A DNA stretch of 64,000 nt. It comes from Micropterus salmoides. Lineage: Eukaryota; Chordata; Actinopteri; Centrarchiformes; Centrarchidae. Of the stretch, positions 23,870 through 34,229 are shown piece by piece; positions within the stretch are counted from its first letter, which is position 1; the number at the start of each line of letters is the position of its first letter. A model generated the notes under the pieces. That model searched no databases. It saw nothing but the letters and a program-made list of their open reading frames with translations, and was not told the DNA's origin. Position numbers and translations under genes: made by a program. The DNA lies in NCBI RefSeq assembly GCF_014851395.1, contig NW_024040040.1:25897000-25960999 (forward strand), read 5' to 3'.

Positions 23870-24950
23870 CACAATTTCTGAATACGGTCTCTTTCTAATG
23901 AAAATTATACCCATTTCCACTCATTTCAGTATTTGTTTTTCAGTTTTTAATGGGGTAAAATCATAAAATTTCTGGAATGACTTCAGTGAACTTTACCTAC
24001 ACTTACCGACTTATTTGTAATTGAAATCAGTAGAGCTTTTGCTCTTTGTTTTCATTTGCCTTTGAGAAAAAGCATCTGTCTGTCTCTGTTGAGTAAGCAG
24101 TCAGGTGCTCATCTGCCAAACTGAATTAATATGGTTCTCACTTAGCTGTCTGCTCAAATTACCTCCTGAACTACTAAATAATTAACTGTGACAAAGCAAA
24201 AGATACAGAGGGCTTGAAATTCGCAGAACATCACCAAAATGTCAATACTATGTAATTGCTTTGAGAAAAAGGAAGACATTTAATCATAAAAGTTTGTGTT
24301 CTTGTTAGCATTTTAGAAACTAAAGGTCATATATAAACATTATTCATGCATCAATTTATGTTGCATTACTAGGGTTTGGATTGGACAATTTGGAACCGGT
24401 TCTCAACTGGAACCGCTTCCAAATCGTCTGATCCATCGGAATACTTTTTCTGACAGTTATGCATTGCAAAACAGTGATGTCAAACTAGTGCTGCTACGCT
24501 GATAGAAACAAGGAGCAGAATCAGGAACAAAAAGGAGCCATGGTGAGAGGTAGAAGTGGTTGAAAAAATGGCTTCATTTCAAGAAGAAAGATGTGAAAAC
24601 CTTTGAAATGGCCGGCTACTTGAAATAGTCCCGCAAGGAACCGCAATGTGCATGCAGTAGTCAGCAGCAGTAATGCGCGTAAAACTCTGCACAACATCAG
24701 TGAATGACAGGGGAGAGAGAGCACTTCAGTTTAGCTGGAAATTTACAGTGTAAGATGTATGAAAAGAGGCTGCAGCTCTGCAGCTTCTCAAGATTAAAGC
24801 GGAGCTACTGTGTGCAAGAGTTTGCAACATGAGCATAAAGCACAGTTCAGCGTTGTTGTAAAGTGTGGGGTCAGGAGTGTGTATAGGTGTGTGTGTTTGG
24901 GTAGGGGGCATGAGAGTCAGTGACAGTGGGGGCCCAGGGCTTGTTGAGGA
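23870..24950. other. non-coding, no gene seen
   Basis: No recognisable protein or repeat signature. Confidence 0.4.
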
Positions 24951-24959
24951 AGCCAACTG

Positions 24960-25485
24960 CAATCAGGCAAAAAAACTGTTCTTGGGGCGAGAGGTTTTAG
25001 TCCTGATGGACCGTAGCCTCCTGCCAGAGGGGAGTGTCTGAAACAGTTTATGTCTGGGATGGGAGGGATACAGGTCCTGAAGAGATGGAAGGTGACAATC
25101 CATCACCTCCTCTGCAGACTGAATGATACGCTGCAACCTGCCCTTGTCCCTGGCAGTGGCAGCAGCGTACCAGCTGGTGATGGAGGAGGTGAGGATGGAC
25201 TCGATGATAGTAGAAGTGCACCATCACTGACACTGCCAGGCTGAACTTCTTCAGGTCCTGGGAGAAGAGGGTGCCCAGGAAGCGGAAGGGGTCCACAGTG
25301 GCGATGTGTCAACCAGGATGATAGGGGAGGGTGGAGCTGGGCTCTTTCTAAAATCTATGATCATCTCCACTGTCTTCTGAGTGTTAAGCCCCCACCTGTA
25401 GGCAGACTCCTCCCCCCCAGAGAAGAGACCAATGGAATCCACAAACAGAATCCTGGCGTAGGTACGCCGAATCTGCACCAAACTG
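24960..25485 (-). pseudogene. LINE B fragment: RT and C-terminal segments, rearranged
   Basis: The minus strand, starting near 25475, encodes TYARILFVD (RT region A, the first catalytic Asp strand), then skips to SAYRWGLNTQKTVEMIIDFR (RT C-terminal part, 25395-25345). It continues with FRFLGTLFSQDLKKFSLAVS (near 25290-25230) and finally DLYPSHPRHKLFQTLPSGRR (near 25085-25025), the common ending of this LINE protein. The RT core between the first Asp block and the ESAYR block, including the A/YADD strand, is deleted, and frames shift between segments. It is non-functional but clearly in the same family as 53845-54790. Confidence 0.75.
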
Positions 25486-25489
25486 CGGG

Positions 25490-26235
25490 CTGTGACCTCG
25501 GTGGATCAGGCTGTTCATCCACCTGTTCATCGAGCAGGAAGCAAGTCACCCCAAGTGGCGCTCGGACCTGCTGATGAGGCGTCCTGGTGGCCATGAACAG
25601 AAGCCACTCATTTTTTTCAACAACTTCCACAAAAGGAGCAACAAGCTTTTAACACACAGTCCTGACCCATAGTTTACCAGTCGTCTGCTCTGAGCGACGA
25701 GGGTTGGCCAGCAACAAGCAATCTCGTTGCTAGATATCATTAGCCGCAACTGGCCGCATGTGGAGCAACGTGGACATACGGGGTCTGCCTGGTCGGCTGA
25801 TCCAAGGGCAGACTGCATGTGAGCTTCACGTTAGCTCAACATTAGCTTCCTGTTAGCTCAACGTTAGCTTGCCTTGCCGTGGCAAACTAGCCAACGTAGA
25901 GGCGAGCGTCAGCGGAGGTCAGAACGTGAGAAGTGGGGAGCCCCTGTGAATGGGACTTCTTCTGGTAACAGCAGTCCTGAACAGCAAAGCTATCTGCCCA
26001 GCGCTGCTGCTCTTTGGGGGAAAGAAGGGTGCAGAATGGGCAGTGCGAACCTGGAGTGAATACTCTGCCGACGTGCTCCGGTCTGAGGCATGCCTCGCAG
26101 CAGGGATGGAGATCCCCTGGCACACCCGTACAGATGTAGTGGCGTCTCGCCCCGTTCTGGCCGGCTTGCTGAAGACATCATTCTTCTTGTTTCCTGGCTG
26201 GAAATCTTCTGCTCTTTAGACAACTCAATGCTGAT
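25490..26235. other. no gene recognised
   Basis: GC-richer sequence with several overlapping short frames on both strands. None has a recognisable domain, and none is long relative to its base composition. Confidence 0.3.
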
Positions 26236-26237
26236 GA

Positions 26238-26395
26238 AAAATGGGAGCCGATGGCAAAGTCTCACCATTGTAAATTTAGAAGAGGCCCACACTGTGGGTG
26301 GGCATAGACAAACTTTTCTCAGTGCCACGCATGCGCGGGTAGGGGTAAACCCAACAGCGATAGCCTTAGAGGGCAAAGCCTATACGAAATATTAC
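26238..26395 (+). repeat. repeat shared with 52930-53165 (possible DIRS-type terminus)
   Basis: GGGAGCCGATGGCAAAGTCT and GGGGTAAACCCAACAGCGAT plus AGCCTTAGAGGGC-CAAAGCCTATACGAA-type text recur in rearranged order at 52930-53165. The association with fish DIRS-type terminal repeats is from memory and is uncertain; the repeat relationship itself is plain. Confidence 0.5.
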
Positions 26396-26489
26396 TATGA
26401 ATCCCACCAGGCAGTATCATTTATTGCAATGTTTCAAACTGAGGTCTTCTCAGGCAAATACACAGGTATTGTGAACCTTATTCAGTGAG

Positions 26490-27120
26490 GTAAAAAGAAA
26501 CAGCGATCTTATGCACCTCTGATTAAAAGGTGATTTCTATCAGCTGATCGTGTTTTTTCCTTTTGCCTCACTATATGGTAAAAGCCTCATAATACCTACA
26601 AAATTTATCAGAGGTATTTAAGACAGGGAAGTGATGTTTAGTCTTGCCTGATTTTATTTAACAAAAATGATTACACTACACAGCAAACATTTTAACAAAT
26701 TAAAATCATATCCTGCTTTCATGAAAACATCATTAAAAAGGATACAAATGTTAAAGTTCTTTTGTATGACTTGAAATAATGTACAGTTAATATACTTAAG
26801 TAAATGAAATAATGTGTGACAGTTGTAACAGTAATTATGATAATGGAACCTATGGATAGGAAGCCAGTGTCATAATGTAAAAATTTAAATAAGTAGTGTT
26901 CATATACTGTGGGATAAGGTGTTGTGGAGTAAAAATAAAAACAATGGTTCAACAAAGCAGTAAGGTGCAGGCGCTGTCAGGGAAGAGAGCCAGCCACAAT
27001 GGAAGGTATCCTGTAGCGTAGAATTTTACTCACAGAAAAAACTGGAGCATGGAATCTTGGGCGGTCTGTTACTACGAACTGCACAGCAAGCAATATTATT
27101 TCTCCATTATATGCATGCGA
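26490..27120. other. AT-rich non-coding, no gene seen
   Basis: No supported coding or structural feature. Confidence 0.4.
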
Positions 27121-27122
27121 GG

Positions 27123-27295
27123 CATGGAGTGGTGGCGCTAGAAGAGGAATCACCACCAGAATCTAACTATCCGACAACGCCACCTGGAGAGTTTCACCCC
27201 AAGAAATACAATTCAGCTAACACTGATAAATGAAGGCACACAGGTTCGCCTTACTTGGATGGAGGGTCAGAGACGTTGTTCCATTCACAACACAG
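27123..27295 (-). repeat. dispersed repeat, partner of 41038-41210
   Basis: The reverse complement of this segment matches 41038-41210 over ~165 bp (for example TGAATGGAAC, CTTCATTTATCAGTGTT, TATTTCTTGGGGTGAAA, GGTGATTCCTCTT). The minus strand upstream of it (28400-27300) has a promoter-like stretch and a possible splice donor (CAATG/GTAAGAG near 28065-28055). It might be part of an LTR or the leader of an unidentified element. Confidence 0.75.
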
Positions 27296-27299
27296 TTCC

Positions 27300-28420
27300 T
27301 TTTATTTTAACATTTCCTTTTTAAAAGGCTTTTCACAACGTGCATACCATTTAAAACATACAGACAAAACTGCGACACAAAACAAGTTAACAGAAAGAAA
27401 ACAACTGTTAAGTCAAACAAAAGCAAAATCAATTAGTTCAACAAAAACCAAACTGTTAATTTAACTCCAAAGCAAACAAACCATTATTTACAACAGAAAC
27501 AAAGTTTCTTTACAGAGGAAAGAAAACAATATAAACAAAACAAAATATTAACAATATTTACACTAAGTGACAAACCACAGTCTGTTAACTGAGCTAACAG
27601 TTAGCTCCTCACACCCAATCACACTTTCATACAAGAGCCTTTCAAACTGAACTTTTATCATGTAAATAAAAAAGTGGTTTCTAGCATGTAAAGAAAGGCA
27701 AGGGGGCTTTTCCTCCACTGGGCAGGCAAGAGACTGGACTGCCACTTTGGGGAGGCTCCATGCCCAAACAATTGCCAAATGCCATGTTAACACTCACGTG
27801 TGGCTAAAAACAACTGATTAGCTGTTCACCCAGTCTACATGAACACCTACCCATGATTAACGACGAATGGACACCCCCGATACTCTGAAAGGAAGGTCCA
27901 ACCCTGCAGGAAACCTACACTGGCAAGCAACTGCTCGTCCATATGGGGAGGGAAAGGTCTACACTAACAGTGAGCCTGGGATCACAAGCAACCTAAATGA
28001 ACAGCTTGCAACAGTATTATCAATGACCACACATGTGCGTATTTACTCTTACCATTGAAGCGGCTGCAGACATTGCAGCGCACAGTGATGTGGGTACTTG
28101 GTATCAGCAGGAGCAAGAGGAAGAAAAAAGGGCCATGCGACCATTAATACCTTCCTGCTTCCTGTTTAACCAATTCCTGCCATCTACTGACCCCGCCCAC
28201 TCCTGTCAATTAACACAGCAATGGGTCCCTAACACCATGCTGCCACATTCTACTGCCATTTTTTTGGCCACCCTGTGACCGTCAGACATTCTAGTCCACC
28301 TAACAAATCGCCTTAAGCTTCATACACAAGCTTATGTCTAATACTCCTCCTAACAGAGAACCCTGACGTGAACTTAAACACATCTCCCAACACATTAAAA
28401 AAAATTAAGCCAGTGAGTGA
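27300..28420. other. non-coding; possible element leader on minus strand
   Basis: A-rich plus strand (27350-27560) with no coding potential. On the minus strand, a CTGCAGCCGCTTCAATGGTA junction near 28060 resembles an exon end, but no protein follows. Confidence 0.3.
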
Positions 28421-28423
28421 GCG

Positions 28424-28497
28424 GCTGACGTACTGCGGTAAGCTTGTTGACTCATTTCCATTTCCGGTACTTGTGTGTTGGTAGTGCGTTGTACTGC
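28424..28497 (+). promoter_or_regulatory. LINE A 5' UTR block, probable internal promoter region
   Basis: The block is shared with 12835-12907. By position it is the start of LINE A, where APE-type LINEs carry their internal promoter. The promoter role is inferred. Confidence 0.4.
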
Positions 28498-28713
28498 TCT
28501 TGCTAAATATCAGTTCAATTTGTTAGATTTGTCATTACAACGGCCAGCTGTCCACTAAACATTTATTCTTACAGTAATTCTGCCTAAGCACTTACAGTTC
28601 TTTCCATCTTTTAGTGACTGCTGTTTAATCTCATAGTTGTTTTCAAAAGTTTTGGTAGCCAACTCTACCGTACTTTAGCTTAGCCGTTAGCAACTTTAGC
28701 TTAGCAGCTAGCG

Positions 28714-29208
28714 ATGGCTTCTCCTTCTCCCTCTCCTACTTTCACCTGCTCGGTGTGTCAGATGTTCAGTTACTCCTCTGCCTCCTTTAGCAGTAATGGT
28801 ACGTGTAACAAGTGTAGTTTATTTGTAGACATGGAGGCGAGGCTCAGGGATTTAGTCCGGCTCCGCACCTTGGTAGATCAGTCTTTAGCTACCGTAGCTA
28901 GCCACTCCCCGGTAGTCAGTACGGAACGGCCTGACTACCTGTGGTAGCTGTCCCCCGGCATCTCCTGAGCAGCCAGGAAAGGGTGGCTGGGTGATTGTCC
29001 GAAGGAGAAATAGTCGTAAGCATTCAAAGCCCCTGTTCACGTTTCTAACAGATTTTCCCCACTCAGCGACACACCCGCTGAGAAACAACTCTGATTATTG
29101 GCAGCTCCATTTTGAGAAACGTGAAGTTAGCGAAGCCAGCGGCCATAGTTAAGTGCATCCCTGGGGCCAGAGCGAGCGACATTGAGTCTTATTTGAAACT
29201 GCTGGCTA
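28714..29208 (+). pseudogene. LINE A ORF1, N-terminal half
   Basis: The ATG at 28714 starts MASPSPSPTFTCSVCQMFSY, with a paired-Cys motif (CSVC...CNKC, residues ~12-32) that probably forms a small zinc-binding unit. A coiled-coil-like stretch follows (MEARLRDLVRLRTLVDQSL). The frame stops at 28947, then resumes in another frame near 29090 with TLIIGSSILRNVKLAKPAAI. The GSS stands where SGNH/GDSL hydrolases have the nucleophile Ser block (GDSI). Reading continues to 29206, where the TA-flanked element enters. In this LINE type ORF1 is an RNA-binding, esterase-like protein. At least one frameshift is present. Confidence 0.8.
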
Positions 29209-29292
29209 CCCAGATAGCAAAAATCATGCGGCCCAGATTTGTAAAACAGACCCGGGCCGTTGTCCTTTAGCACAACGGGCCAATGCCGGTGC

Positions 29293-29476
29293 GGATCCGG
29301 TTTTCACATCTGGGCCGGCGCTGCTCCAGCTCCAGAACGGATGACAATTATTTTGTAGTCCTTTGGCCCAAATGTGGGCCAGATCTGGACCAGTTCCATA
29401 CTGGATCTGGCCCAGAGTCTCTAAGATACTGTTGAGGATCCGGTTTTCACATCTGGACTGGCACTGGGCCAGCTCC
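29293..29476 (+). repeat. subterminal direct repeats of the TA element
   Basis: GGATCCGGTTTTCACATCTG...CCAGCTCCA occurs twice (29293-29334 and 29436-29476), separated by GGCCC-AGATCTGG motifs. Such GC-rich subterminal repeats often bind a transposase. Confidence 0.75.
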
Positions 29477-30299
29477 ATTTATTAGTTCTGGCCTAGATTC
29501 ACACCACCTCTGGCCTCTTTCATAACCTTGATCTATACCCACAAAACAAGCAAAAAAATATGGATTCTTTTGTTAAAGGGATAGTTAAAATTTTTGCCAT
29601 CAGATGTTGTGCATGACTTACCAAGTGCTATGGATCCTACGAATAGACATCAGTGAAGGTATACCCTTTCTGTCTGAGAAGCCAAAGGGTTACTGGGATA
29701 GTTTCAACCACAGAACTTATGGCAGGAGCTAATGCCCATGAACTGTTACAATTTTAGGATGGAAGTCTGCAACTAACAGTTACCTTCATTCTCAATTAAT
29801 CTGTTGATTTTTGTTTTGCTGACTGGTCTATATAATGTATAACAAATAGTGACTTGTATATCACTAAGGTACACTAAGATTTCTTGTTTTACTTGCGTTT
29901 TCTTTTTCCTTGCATTTCAAACTCGATTACTTTTTTCTTTTGAATTTAAAAAGCATGGACAGTCAAAGCTACTGTTACACTCTGACCTAAAATCAAAATC
30001 AACTAATGAATGAATTTTTTTTTTTTTGCCCTCCTAGTTCAGTGACCAGGCTTGTACCGCAAACATGCTCAACTATTGTAGGTGGTGTGGGGCGATTGAG
30101 AGGTCAACAAGCCATTTGTGACTGAGAGAATCAATGGACATGTAAAAAGTGAAAAACTTTCACTTTCCATTAACGGCGCATTAAAAGCGTCTTTTGTGAG
30201 GATATGAAGTTTTATGGGCTGGGCTAAGCCCCCAGTGTTGATCCTAAAAACGCCCCTGTTGCTGCAAAAGACTAGCACGGTGATTTATCTAAAATTTAC

Positions 30300-30424
30300 C
30301 ACGGTTAATGGCCATGGCACGTTCTTTGCGGCCACCTCCACGGCCAGGTTGAACCAGCGGATGGCGTGCTGGTTAATGTCGTTGTCCGATGTGCTGCTAG
30401 CAGCTTGGTTCTTCTGCACAGCCT
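30300..30424 (-). other. possible captured exon inside the TA element
   Basis: On the minus strand, CTCTTAACAG (acceptor) precedes a 125-base stretch free of stops, encoding AVQKNQAASSTSDNDINQHA followed by IRWFNLAVEVAAKNVPWPL. It is followed by GTG/GTAAAT, an acceptable donor. The stretch is more GC-rich and protein-like than its AT-rich surroundings. I do not recognise the protein and found no neighbouring exon. It could be a piece of the element's own lost gene or a captured host exon. Confidence 0.35.
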
Positions 30425-30531
30425 CTGTTAAGAGAGAAAGTCAATTGGTTGATGAGCTGTCATTAACAGACATTCTGAAAGTTACCTCTAAGCCAAGCTA
30501 ATAACCTACTTTTTTGAGAAATGCTTTAGAG

Positions 30532-31363
30532 CAGAGGTCACTAATAGGCGGACCGCGGTCCGGATCCGGACCCAGCCGCCGTCCTCTCCGGACCGCCGAC
30601 CTACAGCCCATTTATTATTGAGACTTACTACCTCGTGACGGAGCGTTTCTATTTTAACCCGCGCAGCTTTTCTAGCATTTACTGTACTGGTTTAGAGGAC
30701 CAGGAAACTCACAGACCAATCGCATGTGCTCCAATCCTCTCATGTGACGCTGCTCAGCCAATCAAATCTGTGCATACCGATGCTTGCGAGTCGAGTCCGC
30801 GAGATTCACCAGAGACGTTTTGGAAACACACGTGAATTGAGGGGACGAAAGGGAAAAGAGATTTCACATGACTTTTAATCAAGAATGTACAGATTTTTAC
30901 ATGTACATTCCTCCCACGGGCAGTTCAAAACCAGAATATCTCATAGATCTCCAATATGCTAGCTGGAGCTCACGTTTATCACTGAACAACAGAAAGTAGG
31001 AAAGTGGTAGCTCTGTAAGAGGAAATGAAAGAGAAGAGGAGGCATTACAGCTGTTCAGTTGTGTGTTTATTATAAAATTGGTTAAGACTACACAAGACTA
31101 AAAATTAGGCACTTTAATTTAGTTTACTTAAATTTAGAATTTATTATTTGAATAGTTATTATTTATTATCCCTCCAGTTTGATGTGAAAACTGACTGAAA
31201 TATTATTTGATTTGACAGTCCGTTGTTGACTAAAAACGTGTTGATACAACTATAGGTTATAGTACTGAATGATAACGCAAGTTCGTTGTTTTGATGTTCT
31301 GGACCTTTGCTTCGGGAAATTTTCTCTAACTGGACCTCTTTGAAATCTAATTGAATACCCCTG
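30532..31363. mobile_element. hAT-type DNA element with 8 bp TSD
   Basis: It begins CAGAGGTCACTAAT and ends in the inverse of CAGGGGTATTCAAT, the CAGRGGTN..AA form of hAT termini. The 8 bp duplication CTTTAGAG lies on both sides (30524-30531 and 31364-31371). The length is 832 bp. The left third is GC-rich with GGACCGCGGTCCGGATCCGG palindromes; the right part is AT-rich. A 66-codon frame (30635-30835) has no transposase motif, so it is probably non-autonomous. It lies inside the TA element and is therefore younger. Confidence 0.9.
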
Positions 31364-31371
31364 CTTTAGAG

Positions 31372-33400
31372 TGTTGAAAAAAGTGCTCAATGCCCATGTT
31401 TACTATTGTTGGTATGGCTGTAGACCTAATTTTCTATAGCATTTAATTTAGTAACTTAAAACAAATAGAATTTCACTCATTAATAACTAATTATAAAAAA
31501 TCATACTGATTATGAACTGAACAATTATCAAATCACGTCTGGATTGTATTGGATCAGCCTTAAATCTCAGTGCATCTTATCATTACAAATTTATCTATGT
31601 GGATTCTGTATCAGGTCATGGATAGGCATTGGCGGGTATCAACATTTCCCCAGTATCTCCAGGCAGAGGACATTTAGGGGAATCACGTTTTACTGACGGT
31701 CAAGCAGACTACAGACTCTTTTTAATGTCGTTCAGAAATTTTCAAAGTAAAAGCTCTCAATTCAACTCCAAGTAAAGCATTACAGCAAACAAGCTTCTTG
31801 TGCTTTTATTTTGCAGGCAAACCTACAAAGAGGAAGTGATTATTTGAGTAACCGGTGCTGTCATGACTGAGATCTATTTCAGCACCGCTATCAAAGTATT
31901 TTTTTTATTTTTAGGCTTTAAAGATGCATCCCTTATATCTTAAAATATAATATTTAAATATTTTATTTTAAATAAAAATTGGTTCTCATCTACTAGTCAC
32001 CTCCACATATAATACGTATACTGAAATACTTACTGATAACAGAGTTCTTGTCAGCATTTCTTTAAAATATCTTTTCCCCTTTACTCCTTTCCAATTAATC
32101 TGTTTGGCCACTGTGTTTGAGAAAACCACTGAAAGTATATTCCAAGATTAAACAGTAAATACTATTAACAGAATGTTATCTGTGAAAGTTGCTAAAATAA
32201 GGATGAAAGAGCACTGTATGGAGATCGGTGGTGAAGTTACTAGTACAGCAGAGCTGATCGTCAGACAAAATGTAAAAAGTAGTCAAAACACACAAAACAT
32301 TTTATACATTTGACAGTTATTTATAACATTACCTGTATCTATATAATCATATGAAAAGGACAACAAAAAAATTAAGACCTTTGTAAATAAATGTAAGAGC
32401 CTTATCTTGAGAATATTAAATTCAATGAGTTTCTAAATTATTTTAAGACCCAGTGGGTAACGTTACCCTGCATGACAAATAACCCCAGGAGCTCAGCTCT
32501 GCTAATGTTACAGATTTGCGCGGCATTGTGATTTTGGAACAAACCCCAGTGGTAGTAACGTTATGTACAAAGCCAGCAACAACAAGAGAAAATGTGAGGC
32601 AAATTAAAAAGAATGAGTTATGCTGATTGTACCACTGCCAGCCATCTCAGTGTACTGATATCATGAACCTCATTGTAATTTTTAACTGTAAAATTTGATT
32701 AACTACTGAGAACCATCAGCCTCTAGACAAAACAAATAACATTTCTTACAGCTCCTGACAGAAATCTGAGGGTAAACACTTGGTAAGCTTAACATAGCAC
32801 ACTATATCCCTCGGAAAACGCCCCAAATAAATATCCAGAATGAATCAGGAACTGCTCCTCAACCATAATACCACAGTGTGATTTCATACAAAGTCAATGA
32901 AAAGACATGGAGAGAGGAGATTTCCCGCCCATAGACCTTATTTGTCATAATGAATTTACGTTATAATTCATGTCAGATGAAAATTCCGACTTCTTTAGAT
33001 GGCTTTGATTTTTTAAACACTTAACTTACCTATCATAACTTTATAACGTTATGCTTAACTATAGCCAAGATTTGAAAATCAAATCAAGAAGAAAAGATTG
33101 AACCTAAAAAGGAGACAGGTGCTGTCAATTGGTGCTGTTGGAAACTAACGTTACAACATCGTTGTAAGTTAACTAACTTTAAACAGCATTAATGTTTTAT
33201 GCTAGTTACACACAAAGTTGTTTATTAATGCTAGCTAGCTTAGCTATCCGTTCATTCAGTTAATTTAGCTAACCCAGCTAAAAAGCTAACGTTAGCCAAT
33301 GCCTCTTCAACAGTTTTAGCCATTTTAAGAAGTTAAAACCCGGTCAAAACATTCCGATGTGATGATGTTAATGATGTTAACAAGTATTACACCGCTATTA
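31372..33400. other. AT-rich interior of the TA element, no gene seen
   Basis: No coding frame of note. 33220-33300 is rich in GCTAGC/GCTAACGTTAGC-type motifs, common in fish repeat leaders. Confidence 0.4.
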
Positions 33401-33617
33401 AAAACAATCACACTAACTGGTCTGGTCTGGTATGAACCAGTTTGAAAGAAAAAAAAAAGAAACAATTCGCGCACTCGTTCCGACGAGTCCGGCCCAGAAC
33501 TATTATGATTCCGCCGACTGATGGATGCTCACGCCCACTCCTGAGTGTACACAGACTACATGCGGGCCGTATCTGGAACGGTGCAGTAAAACGGGCGTGA
33601 CTGTTACACACTGTTAC

Positions 33618-33665
33618 GACTCTGGGCCGGATCCGCCTCCCAACCGGCAGATCCGGCCCAGAGTC
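33618..33665. repeat. perfect 16 bp stem, 16 nt loop, at the TA element's right end
   Basis: GACTCTGGGCCGGATC pairs with GATCCGGCCCAGAGTC, 14 bases from the right terminus. Confidence 0.9.
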
Positions 33666-33681
33666 GGCTGCTATCTGGGTA

Positions 33682-34050
33682 AGGATAAATGTAAATACAC
33701 TAAGATTGTTATTCACGTCGGCGGTAATGACTCCCGGTTACGCCAATCGGAGGTCAGTAAGATTAATGTTGAGTCGGTGTGTACATATGCAAAAACAATG
33801 TCGGACACCATAGTTTTCTCTGGTCCCCTGCCAAATCTTACCAGTGATGACATGTATAGCCGCATGTTGTCATTTCGACGCTGGTTGTTGAGGTGGTGTC
33901 CAGCAAACGATGTGGGCTTTGTAGATCATTGGCAGACTTTCTGGGGAAGACCTGGTCTGATTCGGAGAGACGGCATCCATCCCACTTGGGAAGAAGCAGC
34001 TCTCATTTCTAGAAATCTGGCCAAGTTTGTTAGTGGACCAAATCCATGAC
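33682..34050 (+). pseudogene. LINE A ORF1, C-terminal half (SGNH hydrolase end)
   Basis: Continues the frame broken at 29206. It carries YTKIVIHVGGNDSRLRQSEV, whose GGND is the Gly/Asn oxyanion block of SGNH hydrolases, then MSDTIVFSGPLPNLTSDDMY, and finally RRDGIHPTW, which supplies the catalytic Asp-x-x-His block. It ends at the stop after a SGPNP tail (34048-34050). The Ser block lies before the insertion, so every SGNH block survives, split across two places. This half has no stop. Confidence 0.85.
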
Positions 34051-34229
34051 AACCCAGAGTTGAGGCCAGGAGGCACAGTCACAGTCTAACACACTACTCT
34101 GCCCTTCTATTTCAGCAGTTACCCACCCAAAACCCTACGCAGAGTTGCAGTCTAACAGGAGTTACTTAGTGAAAACCCTATAGTGACGGTGTCTGTCCCC
34201 CGACCATTGACATTATTTAAATCAAGGCA

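Larger units (their letters stand above)
29209..33679. mobile_element. 4471 bp TA-flanked DNA element, superfamily unknown
   Basis: The ends are CCCAGATAGCA and its exact inverse TGCTATCTGGG. TA flanks both sides (29207-29208; 33680-33681). Removing the element plus one TA restores an uninterrupted ORF1 reading frame, which proves the boundaries. Just inside the ends are GC-rich clusters of GGCCCAGATCTGG-like motifs: a ~42 bp direct repeat at 29293-29334/29436-29476, and a perfect 16 bp stem at 33618-33633/33650-33665. The interior is AT-rich, has no transposase I can recognise, and holds a hAT-type insertion (30532-31363). The TA duplication alone does not separate Tc1/mariner-like from other TA-targeting groups. 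Confidence 0.85.

Noticed and set aside
25990..26488. Overlapping 128- and 132-codon frames on opposite strands
   Set aside because: GC-rich sequence favours long chance frames; part overlaps a repeat shared with 52930-53165, and neither reads as a known protein.
33525..33680. First third of the 174-codon plus-strand frame at 33525-34049
   Set aside because: Lies in the TA element's end; only the part from 33682 belongs to LINE ORF1. The fusion is accidental.
33408..33716. 102-codon minus-strand frame
   Set aside because: It spans the TA element's right end and the LINE junction, so it cannot be one gene.
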